64,000 nt of DNA from Acidobacteriota bacterium (GTDB taxonomy: Bacteria; Acidobacteriota; Thermoanaerobaculia; Multivoradales; J023): NCBI GenBank assembly GCA_029263315.1, contig JAJCXR010000020.1:1-64000 (forward strand), written 5' to 3'. The position numbers were made by a program, and so were the translations under genes. Under the pieces are notes generated by a model that made no database searches, had not been told where the DNA came from, and saw only the letters and a program-made list of their open reading frames with translations. Below, piece by piece: positions 34,272 to 43,266 of the stretch. Position 1 is the stretch's first letter. The number at the start of each line of letters is the position of its first letter.

Positions 34272-36269
34272 ATGCTGACACACTCGCCCCTGCAACGCCT
34301 CGCTTTGACCGTCGCCCTGCTGACCATGCTCAGCCCCACCGCCCGCGGCGCCGTGTCCTCGGTCACCGTCGAGGCGCCGGTGGTGGCCGGCGACGCGGCC
34401 ATCGATTGGCAGTGGATCGGGCTGCAAAACGAAACGTCGACGCCCTGCCCCAAACCGTCGGGCAGCCGCTGGCTCGTCGCCAATCTGTTCGTCCCGGCCC
34501 TCAATGGAGGCGTCACCAGCGTGCCGGCGGCGCTGCGGCCGTTCTGCGTCTATACCCATGTGAGCCCCGACAACGTCACCACCGCTGATCTCGCCGCCCT
34601 CGCCGCCCTCAAGCCACAGCAGCTGAGCGCCCTGGAGATGGACTCCCTCTCCGTCACCCCCGCCGGCCAATTGGAGGACGCCGTTTGGGTCGACCTCGCC
34701 GACCACTTTCTGAGTCAAGCGGGGGCAATGATCCAGGCCGATCCCAACGCACCGCCGACACACTTGGCGATCGTCGATACGGCGGAGACCGACTCCCAGA
34801 ACGCCTATTTGAACCAGGGCAACTCGCCGCACGGCTATACCCTCCTGAATATGGCCCGGGCCCTGCTCTGCAACGGCAGCGGCAACGGCAACGGCAGCGA
34901 CTGTGCCGCCGATGTGACTTCCCGCTTGGCCATGCCCTTTCGCCTGCAGAGTCTCGGCACCGGCAACCGAGTGGTGCGCGATCTGTTGGACGGTGGCGAA
35001 TTCGGCTCGGTCGCCGAAGCGGCCCGCGGTCTGCAAGGGGAAGTTGCTTTCTGGAGCCTGCTCAATCACGACAATCGCCTGGTGCTCAATCTCTCCCTGG
35101 GTTGGGATCCGGTCTTCGGCGGCGGTGAGACGTGGATCACCGACATGCCCCTCGCCGTGCGGGCCGTCTATCGGGCCATCGTCGACGCCCGTTGCCGCGG
35201 CGTCTTGGTGGTGGCCGCGGCGGGCAACGATCCCGGCGGCCCAGCGGTCTCCGGCCCCCTCTACCCAGCCGGCTGGGAACGCCGACCCGCCCCCGACCTC
35301 ACCGAGTGCGGCGCCGCCCTCGGCTACCTCCCTTGGTCGAGTCATTTCCCACCGTCCACCAGCACCTACGCGCCCCTCGTCTACGCCGCCTCCGGTGTGC
35401 AGGTGGACGGCAACCCCCTAGCCAATCAACGGGCCAGCGCCAGCGCCCCCTTGGCCGCCTTCGCCGACCACGCAGTGGCCGAAGGGGCGACCCCCGGCAG
35501 CCCGACCGCGGTGCTCACCGGCAGCTCGGTGGCCACCTTGGTGGTCTCGTCGGCGGCGGCCGTGGTGTGGCACCATTTGCCGTCCCTGCGAGCCGATGAG
35601 GTGATGGACCATCTCTACCAAGCGGGGGACGACTTGGGACGCAGCCCGGCGGTCGCCCTGACGAAGACCTCCGCCTCGCCTCCCCCCACCGTCCGTCGGG
35701 TTTCCCTGTGTGCCGCCCGCAACCGGGCCTGCGCCGTCGATGGGCCCTGCTCCGTCCCCCCCTCGCCGTGCAGCAGTTGGGACCCGACCCCCCCAGACCT
35801 CAGCACGGCCCTCGAGCTGGCCGTTTTCGAAGACGCCGACGAGGTGGACCTGAGCCTCAAGACGGCGGAGCAAGTCCTGCCCAGCGACTGCGCAAGCCGT
35901 TCCCTATGGCTGGAAAGCGAAGAAAGCGATCCAGCCGACCCCTGCCCCGACCTCCAATTCCGCCACCTCGGCCGTTCCCCCTGGCGCACCGAGCCCCAGC
36001 CGGGATCGAATTTCTGTCCCTCGTGTCCCTTGAATGAGTCCTCATCGACCTTGCTCTTGGAAACCGACGACAGCGATGCCAGTGCCGTGTGGTACGACCC
36101 TGTGCTGATACTTTGTGATGATAGCTACACCCTCGGCGTCAGCGAGCTGGCGGCAGGGGACGTATTGACCGTCTCCGGTATCAGCCTCGGCGGTTGCACC
36201 CGAGCCTGGCTCAGCGTCACCACCGAGCGCGGTTCGGTGTCCAGCCCGCTGTTGATCCTCACCCCTTGA
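34272..36269 (+). CDS. Secreted subtilase-like protein (S8 family)
   Basis: 665 residues from ATG 34272 (AGGAG shortly upstream); signal peptide LALTVALLTMLSPTARGAV. A divergent S8 core is visible: LAIVDTAETD (Asp), SPHGYTLLNMARALL (His), VLNLSLGWDP, GVLVVAAAGNDPGG (oxyanion Asn region) and VLTGSSVATLVVSSAAAVV (Ser). The triad seems present, but the motifs differ from canonical DSG, HGT and GTS. The C-terminal part contains Cys-rich stretches (CPDLQFRHLG, FCPSCPLN). It begins 37 nt after the CHAT gene and is the last gene of that operon. Confidence 0.8.
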   Translation: MLTHSPLQRLALTVALLTMLSPTARGAVSSVTVEAPVVAGDAAIDWQWIGLQNETSTPCPKPSGSRWLVANLFVPALNGGVTSVPAALRPFCVYTHVSPDNVTTADLAALAALKPQQLSALEMDSLSVTPAGQLEDAVWVDLADHFLSQAGAMIQADPNAPPTHLAIVDTAETDSQNAYLNQGNSPHGYTLLNMARALLCNGSGNGNGSDCAADVTSRLAMPFRLQSLGTGNRVVRDLLDGGEFGSVAEAARGLQGEVAFWSLLNHDNRLVLNLSLGWDPVFGGGETWITDMPLAVRAVYRAIVDARCRGVLVVAAAGNDPGGPAVSGPLYPAGWERRPAPDLTECGAALGYLPWSSHFPPSTSTYAPLVYAASGVQVDGNPLANQRASASAPLAAFADHAVAEGATPGSPTAVLTGSSVATLVVSSAAAVVWHHLPSLRADEVMDHLYQAGDDLGRSPAVALTKTSASPPPTVRRVSLCAARNRACAVDGPCSVPPSPCSSWDPTPPDLSTALELAVFEDADEVDLSLKTAEQVLPSDCASRSLWLESEESDPADPCPDLQFRHLGRSPWRTEPQPGSNFCPSCPLNESSSTLLLETDDSDASAVWYDPVLILCDDSYTLGVSELAAGDVLTVSGISLGGCTRAWLSVTTERGSVSSPLLILTP

Positions 36270-36556
36270 CGGTTTCGGCGCGGCCAGGCCATTGACATCA
36301 GCCGATTAGCCTGGCATTAGACTCTTGCCAGTTTCACTGAGACCTGGTAGCCTGCCCGCATCTGATCGTTTGGAATTTGAGCACTTGCCCACCCCGGAGA
36401 TTCTGTCGACGGCCGGTGGACGGAACTGTTGTGTCCGGTGATTGCTCCTGTTTAGCACCATCTCCATGTAGCGCCGTTGGCCCATTCTTGGAGTGGTTTT
36501 TCCAGCGTTCTAAACAAATGGCATCTTTCCAGATGCTTTGAAGAGGAGAGGCACCC
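36270..36556. other. Intergenic region before the Cys-rich secreted protein
   Basis: 287 bp with no gene. It should hold the end of the sigma-CHAT-subtilase operon and a promoter for the next gene, which has AGAGGAGAGG just before its ATG. No clear terminator hairpin is assigned. Confidence 0.35.
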
Positions 36557-37945
36557 ATGAGCCTGAGACTTTGTTTTGGAAATACCCGTCCATCGACCTG
36601 GCTTTGCTTGGTCGCCGCTTTCGCCATCTTGGGTGCACCGCTCAGCTTTGCTCAAGGCGGGGGCTCGATCAGCGGCACAGTTCTAGAGAACATCGAGAAT
36701 GTTTACGGCATCGACATCGCCCTCGAAGACGGCGATGGTGTCCTCGTCGAGCTGGTTTCCGAGGATGGCGACGTCACCTCGACGACGAGCCAAAACGGTT
36801 CCTATTCGTTCACCAACCTGGCGCCCGGCGAGTATCAGCTCATCGCCTATGATCGCGACTCCCGGACCGCCACCGCTGACGTCTCCGTCGCTTCCAATCT
36901 CGAAACGACGGCCAATGTCGTCCTCATCTCACGCAAGGCGGAAGGAGTCTTCGTCTATTCGCCAGCCATCGGCGTGGAATCCGGCGTCGACATGAACCCG
37001 GACGTCAACGTGGACGGTATTGTCAATTCAGCGGATCTTGTTGCGGTACGGCAAGCCAATGGTACCGAGGCTTTCAAGTCGCGTCTCGACGTCAACCGTG
37101 ACAATTTAGTAGACGATGCCGATGTGGCCCTGGTGGAAGCTGCCTTTGGCAAGGTTATCGTCAACATCGGCACCAAATACCAAGCCCAGGTGACTCCGGG
37201 TGGCAGCATTGCGATGATCGGCGAAGGCCTGGCCTCGGTCCGTTCGGAAAGTGGCTCCACCACCGGTCTGGTGAGCTGGGCTCCGAACGTTATTGCCGTA
37301 CCCACTGAGCCCACCGAGCCCGCCGAGATCCGGCCAAATTTCTCGGCCGACAAACCCTTAGCTTTGCCCAAACCAATGCCCAAGCCGGGAAGCAAGTCGG
37401 CGGTCCGCTACAAAATCACCGAGGATACCGGCGTCGCCTCGTCACCGATTATCGGCGAATTCAACTTCGACGAAACACCGAGCAATCTAACCTGGATCGA
37501 TGTCGATTTGGAGACCGGCAGAGTGAAGAATGGCCTCATCGGCCTGACCTTGAGCGGTGGATTCTTCTCCGACCCGGTGAATATTGAAGGCGACGTACCG
37601 GACGGGATCATCGCCTTCTCGGCCGACGGTTTCGCCCTCTACCATGTCGTCAACGTCACCGGAACGATGCCCGACAACTTCCCCGTCTACGCTGGAGAAG
37701 CGTTTGTCATGGGTAAATGCGACCCGCCCAAGGCCAACGTGAAGTGCCTGACCAAGCGGGCCAAGGCCACCGATACCTGCTCCTGGCCAGCTCCCTTCGG
37801 CGGCACGGGCACCTGTACTGGGGTCGGCAGCATCTGCAGCACCGAAAACGCAGCTTGCGCCAGTGGCGGGGCTTGCAAGACCTGCCAAACCCAGTGCACC
37901 CGCACCTTGGGTGGAGTGCTCTGCGGTTGCTGGTGCCTTCCCTGA
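36557..37945 (+). CDS. Secreted Cys-rich protein with carboxypeptidase-regulatory-like and dockerin-like domains
   Basis: 462 residues with signal peptide STWLCLVAAFAILGAPLSFA. SISGTVLENIENVYGIDIAL and GSYSFTNLAPGEYQLIAYDR form a CarboxypepD_reg-like beta domain. Two dockerin/EF-hand-like loops follow (DVNVDGIVNSADLVAV and DVNRDNLVDDADVALV). The C-terminal about 70 residues carry roughly a dozen cysteines (CDPPKANVKCLTKRAKATDT, CKTCQTQC, LCGCWCLP), suggesting a disulfide-rich module exported outside the cell. It follows the CHAT/subtilase operon, so cell-surface or substrate roles with it are conceivable. Confidence 0.75.
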   Translation: MSLRLCFGNTRPSTWLCLVAAFAILGAPLSFAQGGGSISGTVLENIENVYGIDIALEDGDGVLVELVSEDGDVTSTTSQNGSYSFTNLAPGEYQLIAYDRDSRTATADVSVASNLETTANVVLISRKAEGVFVYSPAIGVESGVDMNPDVNVDGIVNSADLVAVRQANGTEAFKSRLDVNRDNLVDDADVALVEAAFGKVIVNIGTKYQAQVTPGGSIAMIGEGLASVRSESGSTTGLVSWAPNVIAVPTEPTEPAEIRPNFSADKPLALPKPMPKPGSKSAVRYKITEDTGVASSPIIGEFNFDETPSNLTWIDVDLETGRVKNGLIGLTLSGGFFSDPVNIEGDVPDGIIAFSADGFALYHVVNVTGTMPDNFPVYAGEAFVMGKCDPPKANVKCLTKRAKATDTCSWPAPFGGTGTCTGVGSICSTENAACASGGACKTCQTQCTRTLGGVLCGCWCLP

Positions 37946-38140
37946 CACACTGAAGATCGTGCCCTCTGCAACGGTCGTCGCCTTCGCAACGGTCGTCGTT
38001 GTGGAGGGCAGACGATCGACTCGACGCCCTGGCCGGCCACACGAGCGGCGATACACGCAAGATCGGTTACCAACTGGGTGCCTTGACCGGCCTTGGCGTC
38101 ATGGTCCTCGAACGCACCAGCGCACCCTATGAAGTGCCGA

Positions 38141-38995
38141 CTAATCCTGAAAAATCTCCACCGTTCCGTCATAGGGCGAAACCACCGCGGGGATGGCGGG
38201 CGCCCCTGCCGGAAGTGGATGGACGGCACCGCCGGTGCCCGCCGCGTTGGCGGCATTGTTGGTCAAGGCTGCCGGCACGCCGTGGGGAGGGAGATTCGGT
38301 AAATCGAGGGCGATATTGGCTGGCGTCGCTCCCACCTTGGCTGCCGCGGTGATCGCAGCGCCGGCGGCTCCGAGGGCAGCCAAGGCGCTCGTTCCAGGCG
38401 CACCGACGGGTTTGTTGATTCTTACGATGCGCCAGGTCACTTTGATCATGTTCGGGCAGTACGAGTAAAGATCGCCGACGGCGGGCGCGGCTGCCCATGG
38501 GGCTGTGGACACCTCAACCCAGTAGTGCAGCGCATACCAATACGCGCTGTGGCCATTGCCCGCGACGTCGAAAGCTCTGAAGTTCTGCAAGTAAACGCGC
38601 ATTCGCGCCTCGACCGTGCGGTGGTTGGCATTGCCTTGGGAGGTGAGCGGCGTGAGGTTGTCCCAAAGGACGCCACTTCCGTTCCATTCTCCATTGATCA
38701 GATGGCCGCGGTACCAAACGTTGTTGGCATCTTGGGTAAATGGAAAGGCGGGACCGGCTCCGGCAGGCGGAGCATTGCCCCACGCTTGATCCCAACCTGC
38801 CCCCGTTGCAGTGGGTGGATTGTTGGTGTGTCCTCCGGGCCGCTCGATGTCGGGGCCGAGCAGGGCGTAGGCGCTGGTACCGCCCATGTTCTGTCCCCCT
38901 TGCCAGACGGCGAGTGGTCCCTGCACCTGGGAACGGCAGGCGAAAATAGGATTGCCAGGGGTCCAGTGGGCGCCGTCATAACAAATTTTCGACAT
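38141..38995 (-). CDS. DNA/RNA non-specific endonuclease-like protein
   Basis: 284 residues from ATG 38995; the frame is open upstream, but the best GAGGAG site lies 12 nt before this ATG. The key segment WYRGHLINGEWNGSGVLWDN with LTPLTSQGNANHRTVEARM fits the RGH(L)xN...DNLTPxTxxxN core of DNA/RNA non-specific (NUC-like) nucleases used as toxin domains, with RGH at residues 96-98. No signal peptide; the C-terminal region is Ala/Pro-rich and probably disordered. It could be a contact-dependent effector or toxin; no immunity gene is recognised next to it. Confidence 0.7.
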   Translation of the reverse strand: MSKICYDGAHWTPGNPIFACRSQVQGPLAVWQGGQNMGGTSAYALLGPDIERPGGHTNNPPTATGAGWDQAWGNAPPAGAGPAFPFTQDANNVWYRGHLINGEWNGSGVLWDNLTPLTSQGNANHRTVEARMRVYLQNFRAFDVAGNGHSAYWYALHYWVEVSTAPWAAAPAVGDLYSYCPNMIKVTWRIVRINKPVGAPGTSALAALGAAGAAITAAAKVGATPANIALDLPNLPPHGVPAALTNNAANAAGTGGAVHPLPAGAPAIPAVVSPYDGTVEIFQD

Positions 38996-39119
38996 GCTCT
39001 TGGTGGGCTCCTCAGGCCATCCCTTGGAGATGACACGTAGTGAGTAGTGGGCCGGCTCTCGAATACCCACTGTCGGGAGATCGTCGGGAATCTCAGCTGC
39101 CAGCCGGCCGAGCGGTTGT

Positions 39120-39626
39120 TCAAGGAACGGTGCGCTGCGCCCTGGCCTCATGCTGCAACAGCGCCTGCTTCATTTCCAAACCCCCGGCAAATCCGGTCAA
39201 CGAGCCGTCGGAACCGATCAGACGATGGCACGGGATGACGATGGGGATCGGGTTGGTGGCATTGGCCCGTCCCACGGCCCGCACGGCTCGCGGTCGGCCA
39301 ATCAGCTCAGCGAGTTGCCGGTAGGTGCGCGTTTCGCCGGCCGGGATCTCCAGCAGGTGGCGCCAAACCGCCCCTTGGAAGGGCGTGCCGCCGGGAGCGA
39401 GCGACAGATCGAAACGCCAGCGCCGGCCCTGGTAGTAGGCATCCAATTGGCGGGACACCTCGGCTGCTGGAGCCTCCTTGGCGGCGATGTCGCCGTAGCG
39501 CCGGAAGACCCATGGCAGATCGTCCTCGAGGCTTTCGAGAAAGGAGATGCGGTAGAGCCTCGAGCCTCCGTCCACCAGCAGGCCGAGGGGACCGAAAGGG
39601 GAAGAGTAAGGGCAGGCGTAGAGCAT
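39120..39626 (-). CDS. ogt: Methylated-DNA--protein-cysteine methyltransferase
   Basis: 168 residues from ATG 39626. The acceptor motif IPIVIPCHRLIGSDGSLTGF places the active Cys at 133; TPFQGAVWRHLLEIPAGETR and TYRQLAELIGRPRAVRAVGR form the DNA-binding HTH and arginine finger. It moves methyl groups from O6-methylguanine or O4-methylthymine to its own Cys. Length and domain order fit Ogt rather than Ada. A single gene, divergent from the 2OG oxygenase across a 159-bp gap. Confidence 0.93.
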   Translation of the reverse strand: MLYACPYSSPFGPLGLLVDGGSRLYRISFLESLEDDLPWVFRRYGDIAAKEAPAAEVSRQLDAYYQGRRWRFDLSLAPGGTPFQGAVWRHLLEIPAGETRTYRQLAELIGRPRAVRAVGRANATNPIPIVIPCHRLIGSDGSLTGFAGGLEMKQALLQHEARAQRTVP

Positions 39627-39785
39627 GGTCCACACTTTACCCGAAGGCCGATGGCTGGGCGGACGGCGTGGCGAGCTAAACTGGGTTTGCTCTGTTCGAT
39701 TTTTTACCCCGGCAGGGGACCTCAATAAGAGGCTAGGGTCAGGAGCGTAGCGACGCCAACTTGGGATGGACTTTGGAGAGCCATA

Positions 39786-42176
39786 ATGACCGCTGCAAGT
39801 TTCCAAGAGATTGGTGAGGTGTTGGCTGAGGTCGGGGGCGCGGACGTCTTCAGCTGTCAACGGAGGCGGTCTTTCAGCGATCTGCACCTCGAGGTCCAGG
39901 GCATCGGCAAGATCGAAATGCCGGTGTCCAAGAAACAGGCCCAGGGATTGTGCGACATCGCTCGACCCGCGCGTTACGGTCGAGGCACGGCGACGCTGCT
40001 CGACCGACAGGTTCGCGATACCTGGGAAATCCCGAAGCAGCAGGTCAAGATCGATGCACCGCGTTGGCATCGCACTTTGGTGCCGATGCTCCAGCGCTTG
40101 CAGGCGAATCTCGGCTTGCAAGGCCAGGGGCTGCTACGCGCCGAGTTGCACTCGATGCTGGTCTATGCCCGTGGCCAGTTTTTCCGGCCCCACCAAGATT
40201 CGGAAAAAGACGATGCGATGATCGGCACGTTGGCCATCACCTTGCCGTCGCATTTCAAAGGGGGCGCCTTGGTGGTGGAGCACCAAGGGAAGCAGGCGAC
40301 CTATCGCGGCTCCAAGAAGAACCTCTCCTTCGTGGCCTTCTATGCCGACTGCCTGCATGAGGTCCGTCCGGTCACGGAGGGCTACCGAATCGTGCTCACC
40401 TACAATCTGATCCTCGAAAAGCAACAACCGTCAGCTCAGGAGACCGGCCCGGTGGTCCCACCGCTATTGGTGGAAAACTTGGCGCAGGCCCTGCGCTCGC
40501 ATTTCGAGACACCCCTTCCCCGTCGCCGGCCTTCCAGCGACGACGAAGCGTTGGGGCCGCCTCCCAATCGCCTGGTCTATCTTCTCGATCACCAGTACAC
40601 AGAACGGGGATTCGCCGCCCAGCACCTCAAGGGAAGCGATGCCGTGCGTGCCAATGCCTTGCGCTTGGCCGCCAGGAGTTGCGACTGTGAGGTGGTCGTT
40701 GCCCTGGCCGAAATTCAAGAGAGCTGGACGTGTTACGAGACTGACTGGTCCTATAGTAGCCAAGATCGCTACCGTTATTGGAATCGATATGGTGAGCTCG
40801 ATGAGGATGATGAGCTCGATGAGGATGATTGGGACGACGAGCATCCGTCTCAGATTGAGCCGGACGACTACGAGCTCGGGGAGCTTGTCGATCGGGGAAT
40901 TACGCTGACCCATTGGCAGGACGAGGCCGGCGAGGTGGTACCCCTCACCACCCTGGTGTCAGAGGAAGAGGTCTGTTCTTCGACGCCGACCTCGGAGCTC
41001 CAAGCCTACGCTTCCGAATACGAAGGGTATACGGGCAACGCTGGCAATACCTTGGACCGTTGGTACCGCCGCGCTGCCATCGTCCTATGGCCCCGCCAAC
41101 ACGATTTTTCGGTGCGGGGGGAGGCGTCTCCTGCCTGGGCATTGCAACAATTGCAGCAGCGGATCGACTCCGAGCGGATCGCTGAGGCGCAAAATCTGGC
41201 TGACGCGATGCTTACCTTTTGGCCGCAGGTCAGGCCATCGGACGAGGCGCCCGGCTTTTTTGACCAGGCCCTTGGCGTCGCGTATGGCCTCTACGATCCC
41301 TACTTGGCGATGTCCCTCCTCTTGCCGTTCGACGTCGGTGCGATCGGTCCAGACCAGGCCAACGGGTGGCTGGCCTTGATGCAGCGCTATGGTGACGACT
41401 GGGTGCTGGGCCTGCTCGGTGAGTGGGAGCGGGGATTTGATCTTTATTTCGGGGATACCCTGGGCTGGATCACGCCGCTGCCCCGAGTGTCCGAGGTCTT
41501 GTGCTCGGCCGACGGCGTTTGGGGTAGGCAGTGTGGCATCCAGCTCCTCGAGGTGGCTTGGCGTCGATTGCGCCCAAAGCTGAAAATGGTGATCGAATTG
41601 ACTCGGCCTGGCCAACGGGGCAAGGCAATGAACGATCTGGTCGAGCCACTCCTGGGCATCTTGGAAAGTGCAGAGATCCTGGCGGCGGAGGTCGAGCGCG
41701 GCGCGGTGCTCAAGGTGCTGTGCGCCAAGGCGAACGAACCGTTGATTCCGTGTTTGCTGGCGGTACTGCGCTCCGCGGTGGGTCCTACCGCCGCGGAATC
41801 GCCAATCCCCAAGAGCTTCGACATCCTGCGGCAGCGTTGCATTGCGGGATTCCGAGCCTGGTTGCAGGTGCCCGCACGGCAGGCAGGGGATTGGAGCCTC
41901 GCCTTCGATAGGCATTGTTCGTGTCAGCTGTGCGTCACCTTGGAAAGGTTTCTCAAAGATGCCCGGCAGCAGGTTTTGGAATGGCCCATCGCCAAAGCCA
42001 AGCGCCAGCACATACACAACGTCATCGACGGCCATGAGCTCCCTGTGCGCCATGAGACGCGGCGTCAGGGGAGCCCCTATGTCTTGGTGCTGACCAAGAA
42101 GCAACAGCTCTTCAAGCTCGAAGCGAAGGCGCGGCGTTCGTGGCAAGCGGATCTCGACTGGCTAGGCGCCTACTGA
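39786..42176 (+). CDS. Large protein with N-terminal 2OG-Fe(II) oxygenase domain
   Basis: 796 residues. The N-terminal about 210 residues are a prolyl-4-hydroxylase-like 2OG-Fe(II) domain: FFRPHQDSEK gives His136 and Asp138, DCLHEVRPVTEGYRIVLTYN gives His191 and the 2OG-binding Arg201, with GTLAITLPSHFKGGALVVEH between. A strongly acidic stretch (LDEDDELDEDDWDDEHP, about 338-354) follows. The remaining about 430 residues are helical with no motif I know. The oxygenase should be active; its substrate is unknown. Its divergent pairing with Ogt invites a link to alkylation repair, but nothing in the sequence proves it. Confidence 0.85.
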   Translation: MTAASFQEIGEVLAEVGGADVFSCQRRRSFSDLHLEVQGIGKIEMPVSKKQAQGLCDIARPARYGRGTATLLDRQVRDTWEIPKQQVKIDAPRWHRTLVPMLQRLQANLGLQGQGLLRAELHSMLVYARGQFFRPHQDSEKDDAMIGTLAITLPSHFKGGALVVEHQGKQATYRGSKKNLSFVAFYADCLHEVRPVTEGYRIVLTYNLILEKQQPSAQETGPVVPPLLVENLAQALRSHFETPLPRRRPSSDDEALGPPPNRLVYLLDHQYTERGFAAQHLKGSDAVRANALRLAARSCDCEVVVALAEIQESWTCYETDWSYSSQDRYRYWNRYGELDEDDELDEDDWDDEHPSQIEPDDYELGELVDRGITLTHWQDEAGEVVPLTTLVSEEEVCSSTPTSELQAYASEYEGYTGNAGNTLDRWYRRAAIVLWPRQHDFSVRGEASPAWALQQLQQRIDSERIAEAQNLADAMLTFWPQVRPSDEAPGFFDQALGVAYGLYDPYLAMSLLLPFDVGAIGPDQANGWLALMQRYGDDWVLGLLGEWERGFDLYFGDTLGWITPLPRVSEVLCSADGVWGRQCGIQLLEVAWRRLRPKLKMVIELTRPGQRGKAMNDLVEPLLGILESAEILAAEVERGAVLKVLCAKANEPLIPCLLAVLRSAVGPTAAESPIPKSFDILRQRCIAGFRAWLQVPARQAGDWSLAFDRHCSCQLCVTLERFLKDARQQVLEWPIAKAKRQHIHNVIDGHELPVRHETRRQGSPYVLVLTKKQQLFKLEAKARRSWQADLDWLGAY

Positions 42177-42517
42177 TTCTCCTTGTCCAAGGCCCACAAA
42201 TGGAAGGTGGTCAGGCTGCGCCGGGGCGCCAAAGGCTACATCAGCCGCAATGTGGACGCGGCGTCGGGGTTCTTGCCGAGCTCGAAAAAACTGCGCAGAT
42301 TTCGTTTCAGGTCCGGCGACAGGTGATTCCGGCAAGAAGTGCCTGGCACCTGCAAGCCCTCCGATGATCCCATTCATGGGCCCTTGACGCGTCTCTAGAA
42401 AAGGACTACTCTGGCCAAATGCCACTCAGTCTTGCCCAATGTAGTAAGGGTCATGCCAGGAAACCAGCTCCTACTTCCTACTGACGCATCAATTCTCTCT
42501 TGACTTGGAGTATTACC
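42177..42517. other. Intergenic region with a GTGCCTGGCAC element
   Basis: About 340 bp with no intact gene. AGTGCCTGGCACC at about 42338-42350 repeats the core of the terminator at 26725. Just after the oxygenase stop the plus strand shows a short protein-like frame (KWKVVRLRRGAKGYISRN) with no start or family. Composition becomes A/T-richer from about 42400 on, marking the start of the accessory block. Confidence 0.45.
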
Positions 42518-43186
42518 ATGCAAATGCAAAACCTTGATGCCTTGATCGAGAGGTCCAATGTCAAGAGTCTCTCCATTCGCCGACTATTGGCGAGCATTCA
42601 CAGGGGTGACCCACTAACAATTGTCTCTTCCAAGGTTCTCAAGACATTGGTCTGGATCAGTCTGCCTATAATGATCCTCGCCTGGCTCATCACCTGGCTT
42701 TGGATCTACTATGAATTAGAACGCTGGACGCTAGTTCTAGCATTCGTCGATCAGTTCTTCCGACTAGGCATCAATCTAGTGATCTTGCGTATAACATATA
42801 TCAGAGCATCACACCTGGCTCAGCTGCCCCCAGGACCTTTCGTTTCTCTTAGAGCAGTGGGTCTCCTATTGCGGTGGCTCGGCGAGTGCATTCTAATCCT
42901 TTCGATTGGTTCTCTTCTTCAAGCTCTCCTCGGCAGCCCACTCGGACTTCTTGCCTCCTCTCCCGAAACCTCTTTTGCCCTCGACTTCCTGAAGCCTGGT
43001 TTCAAGCTCTTCTCCCTTGCAGTGGCTACTTGGATGCAACTTGTTGGATTTCTGACCTTTGCCGGCCTCTACGCCGCCGCCGGGTCGATAGATCTATTCA
43101 TAGAGATTGAAAAGAACACACGGACTCTAAGGACGTCGACGCTGCGAACGAGTCGAGATCATTTCGGCCACGGGACCGAGGCATAA
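42518..43186 (+). CDS. Multi-pass membrane protein of the CHAT operon
   Basis: 222 residues from ATG 42518 (GGAG 8 nt upstream). Four or five hydrophobic helices are clear (VWISLPIMILAWLITWLWIY, WTLVLAFVDQFFRLGINLVI, LGECILILSIGSLLQALLG, LFSLAVATWMQLVGFLTFAG). The N-terminal about 40 residues and the tail are charged. Family not recognised. It is the first gene of a four-gene, same-strand series with short gaps that ends with a CHAT protease, so a membrane anchor or pore role is possible. Confidence 0.65.
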   Translation: MQMQNLDALIERSNVKSLSIRRLLASIHRGDPLTIVSSKVLKTLVWISLPIMILAWLITWLWIYYELERWTLVLAFVDQFFRLGINLVILRITYIRASHLAQLPPGPFVSLRAVGLLLRWLGECILILSIGSLLQALLGSPLGLLASSPETSFALDFLKPGFKLFSLAVATWMQLVGFLTFAGLYAAAGSIDLFIEIEKNTRTLRTSTLRTSRDHFGHGTEA

Positions 43187-43266
43187 ATTCGATCAGAGCC
43201 GCCACCGGAAAAACGCCTCGAGTTTTCCGAGCGGCACACAAACAAATTCAGCACAGGAGAGCCACG

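Noticed and set aside
34239..35345. 368-codon minus-strand frame inside the subtilase-like gene
   Set aside because: Antisense shadow with Gly/Gln/His-rich composition and no motif.
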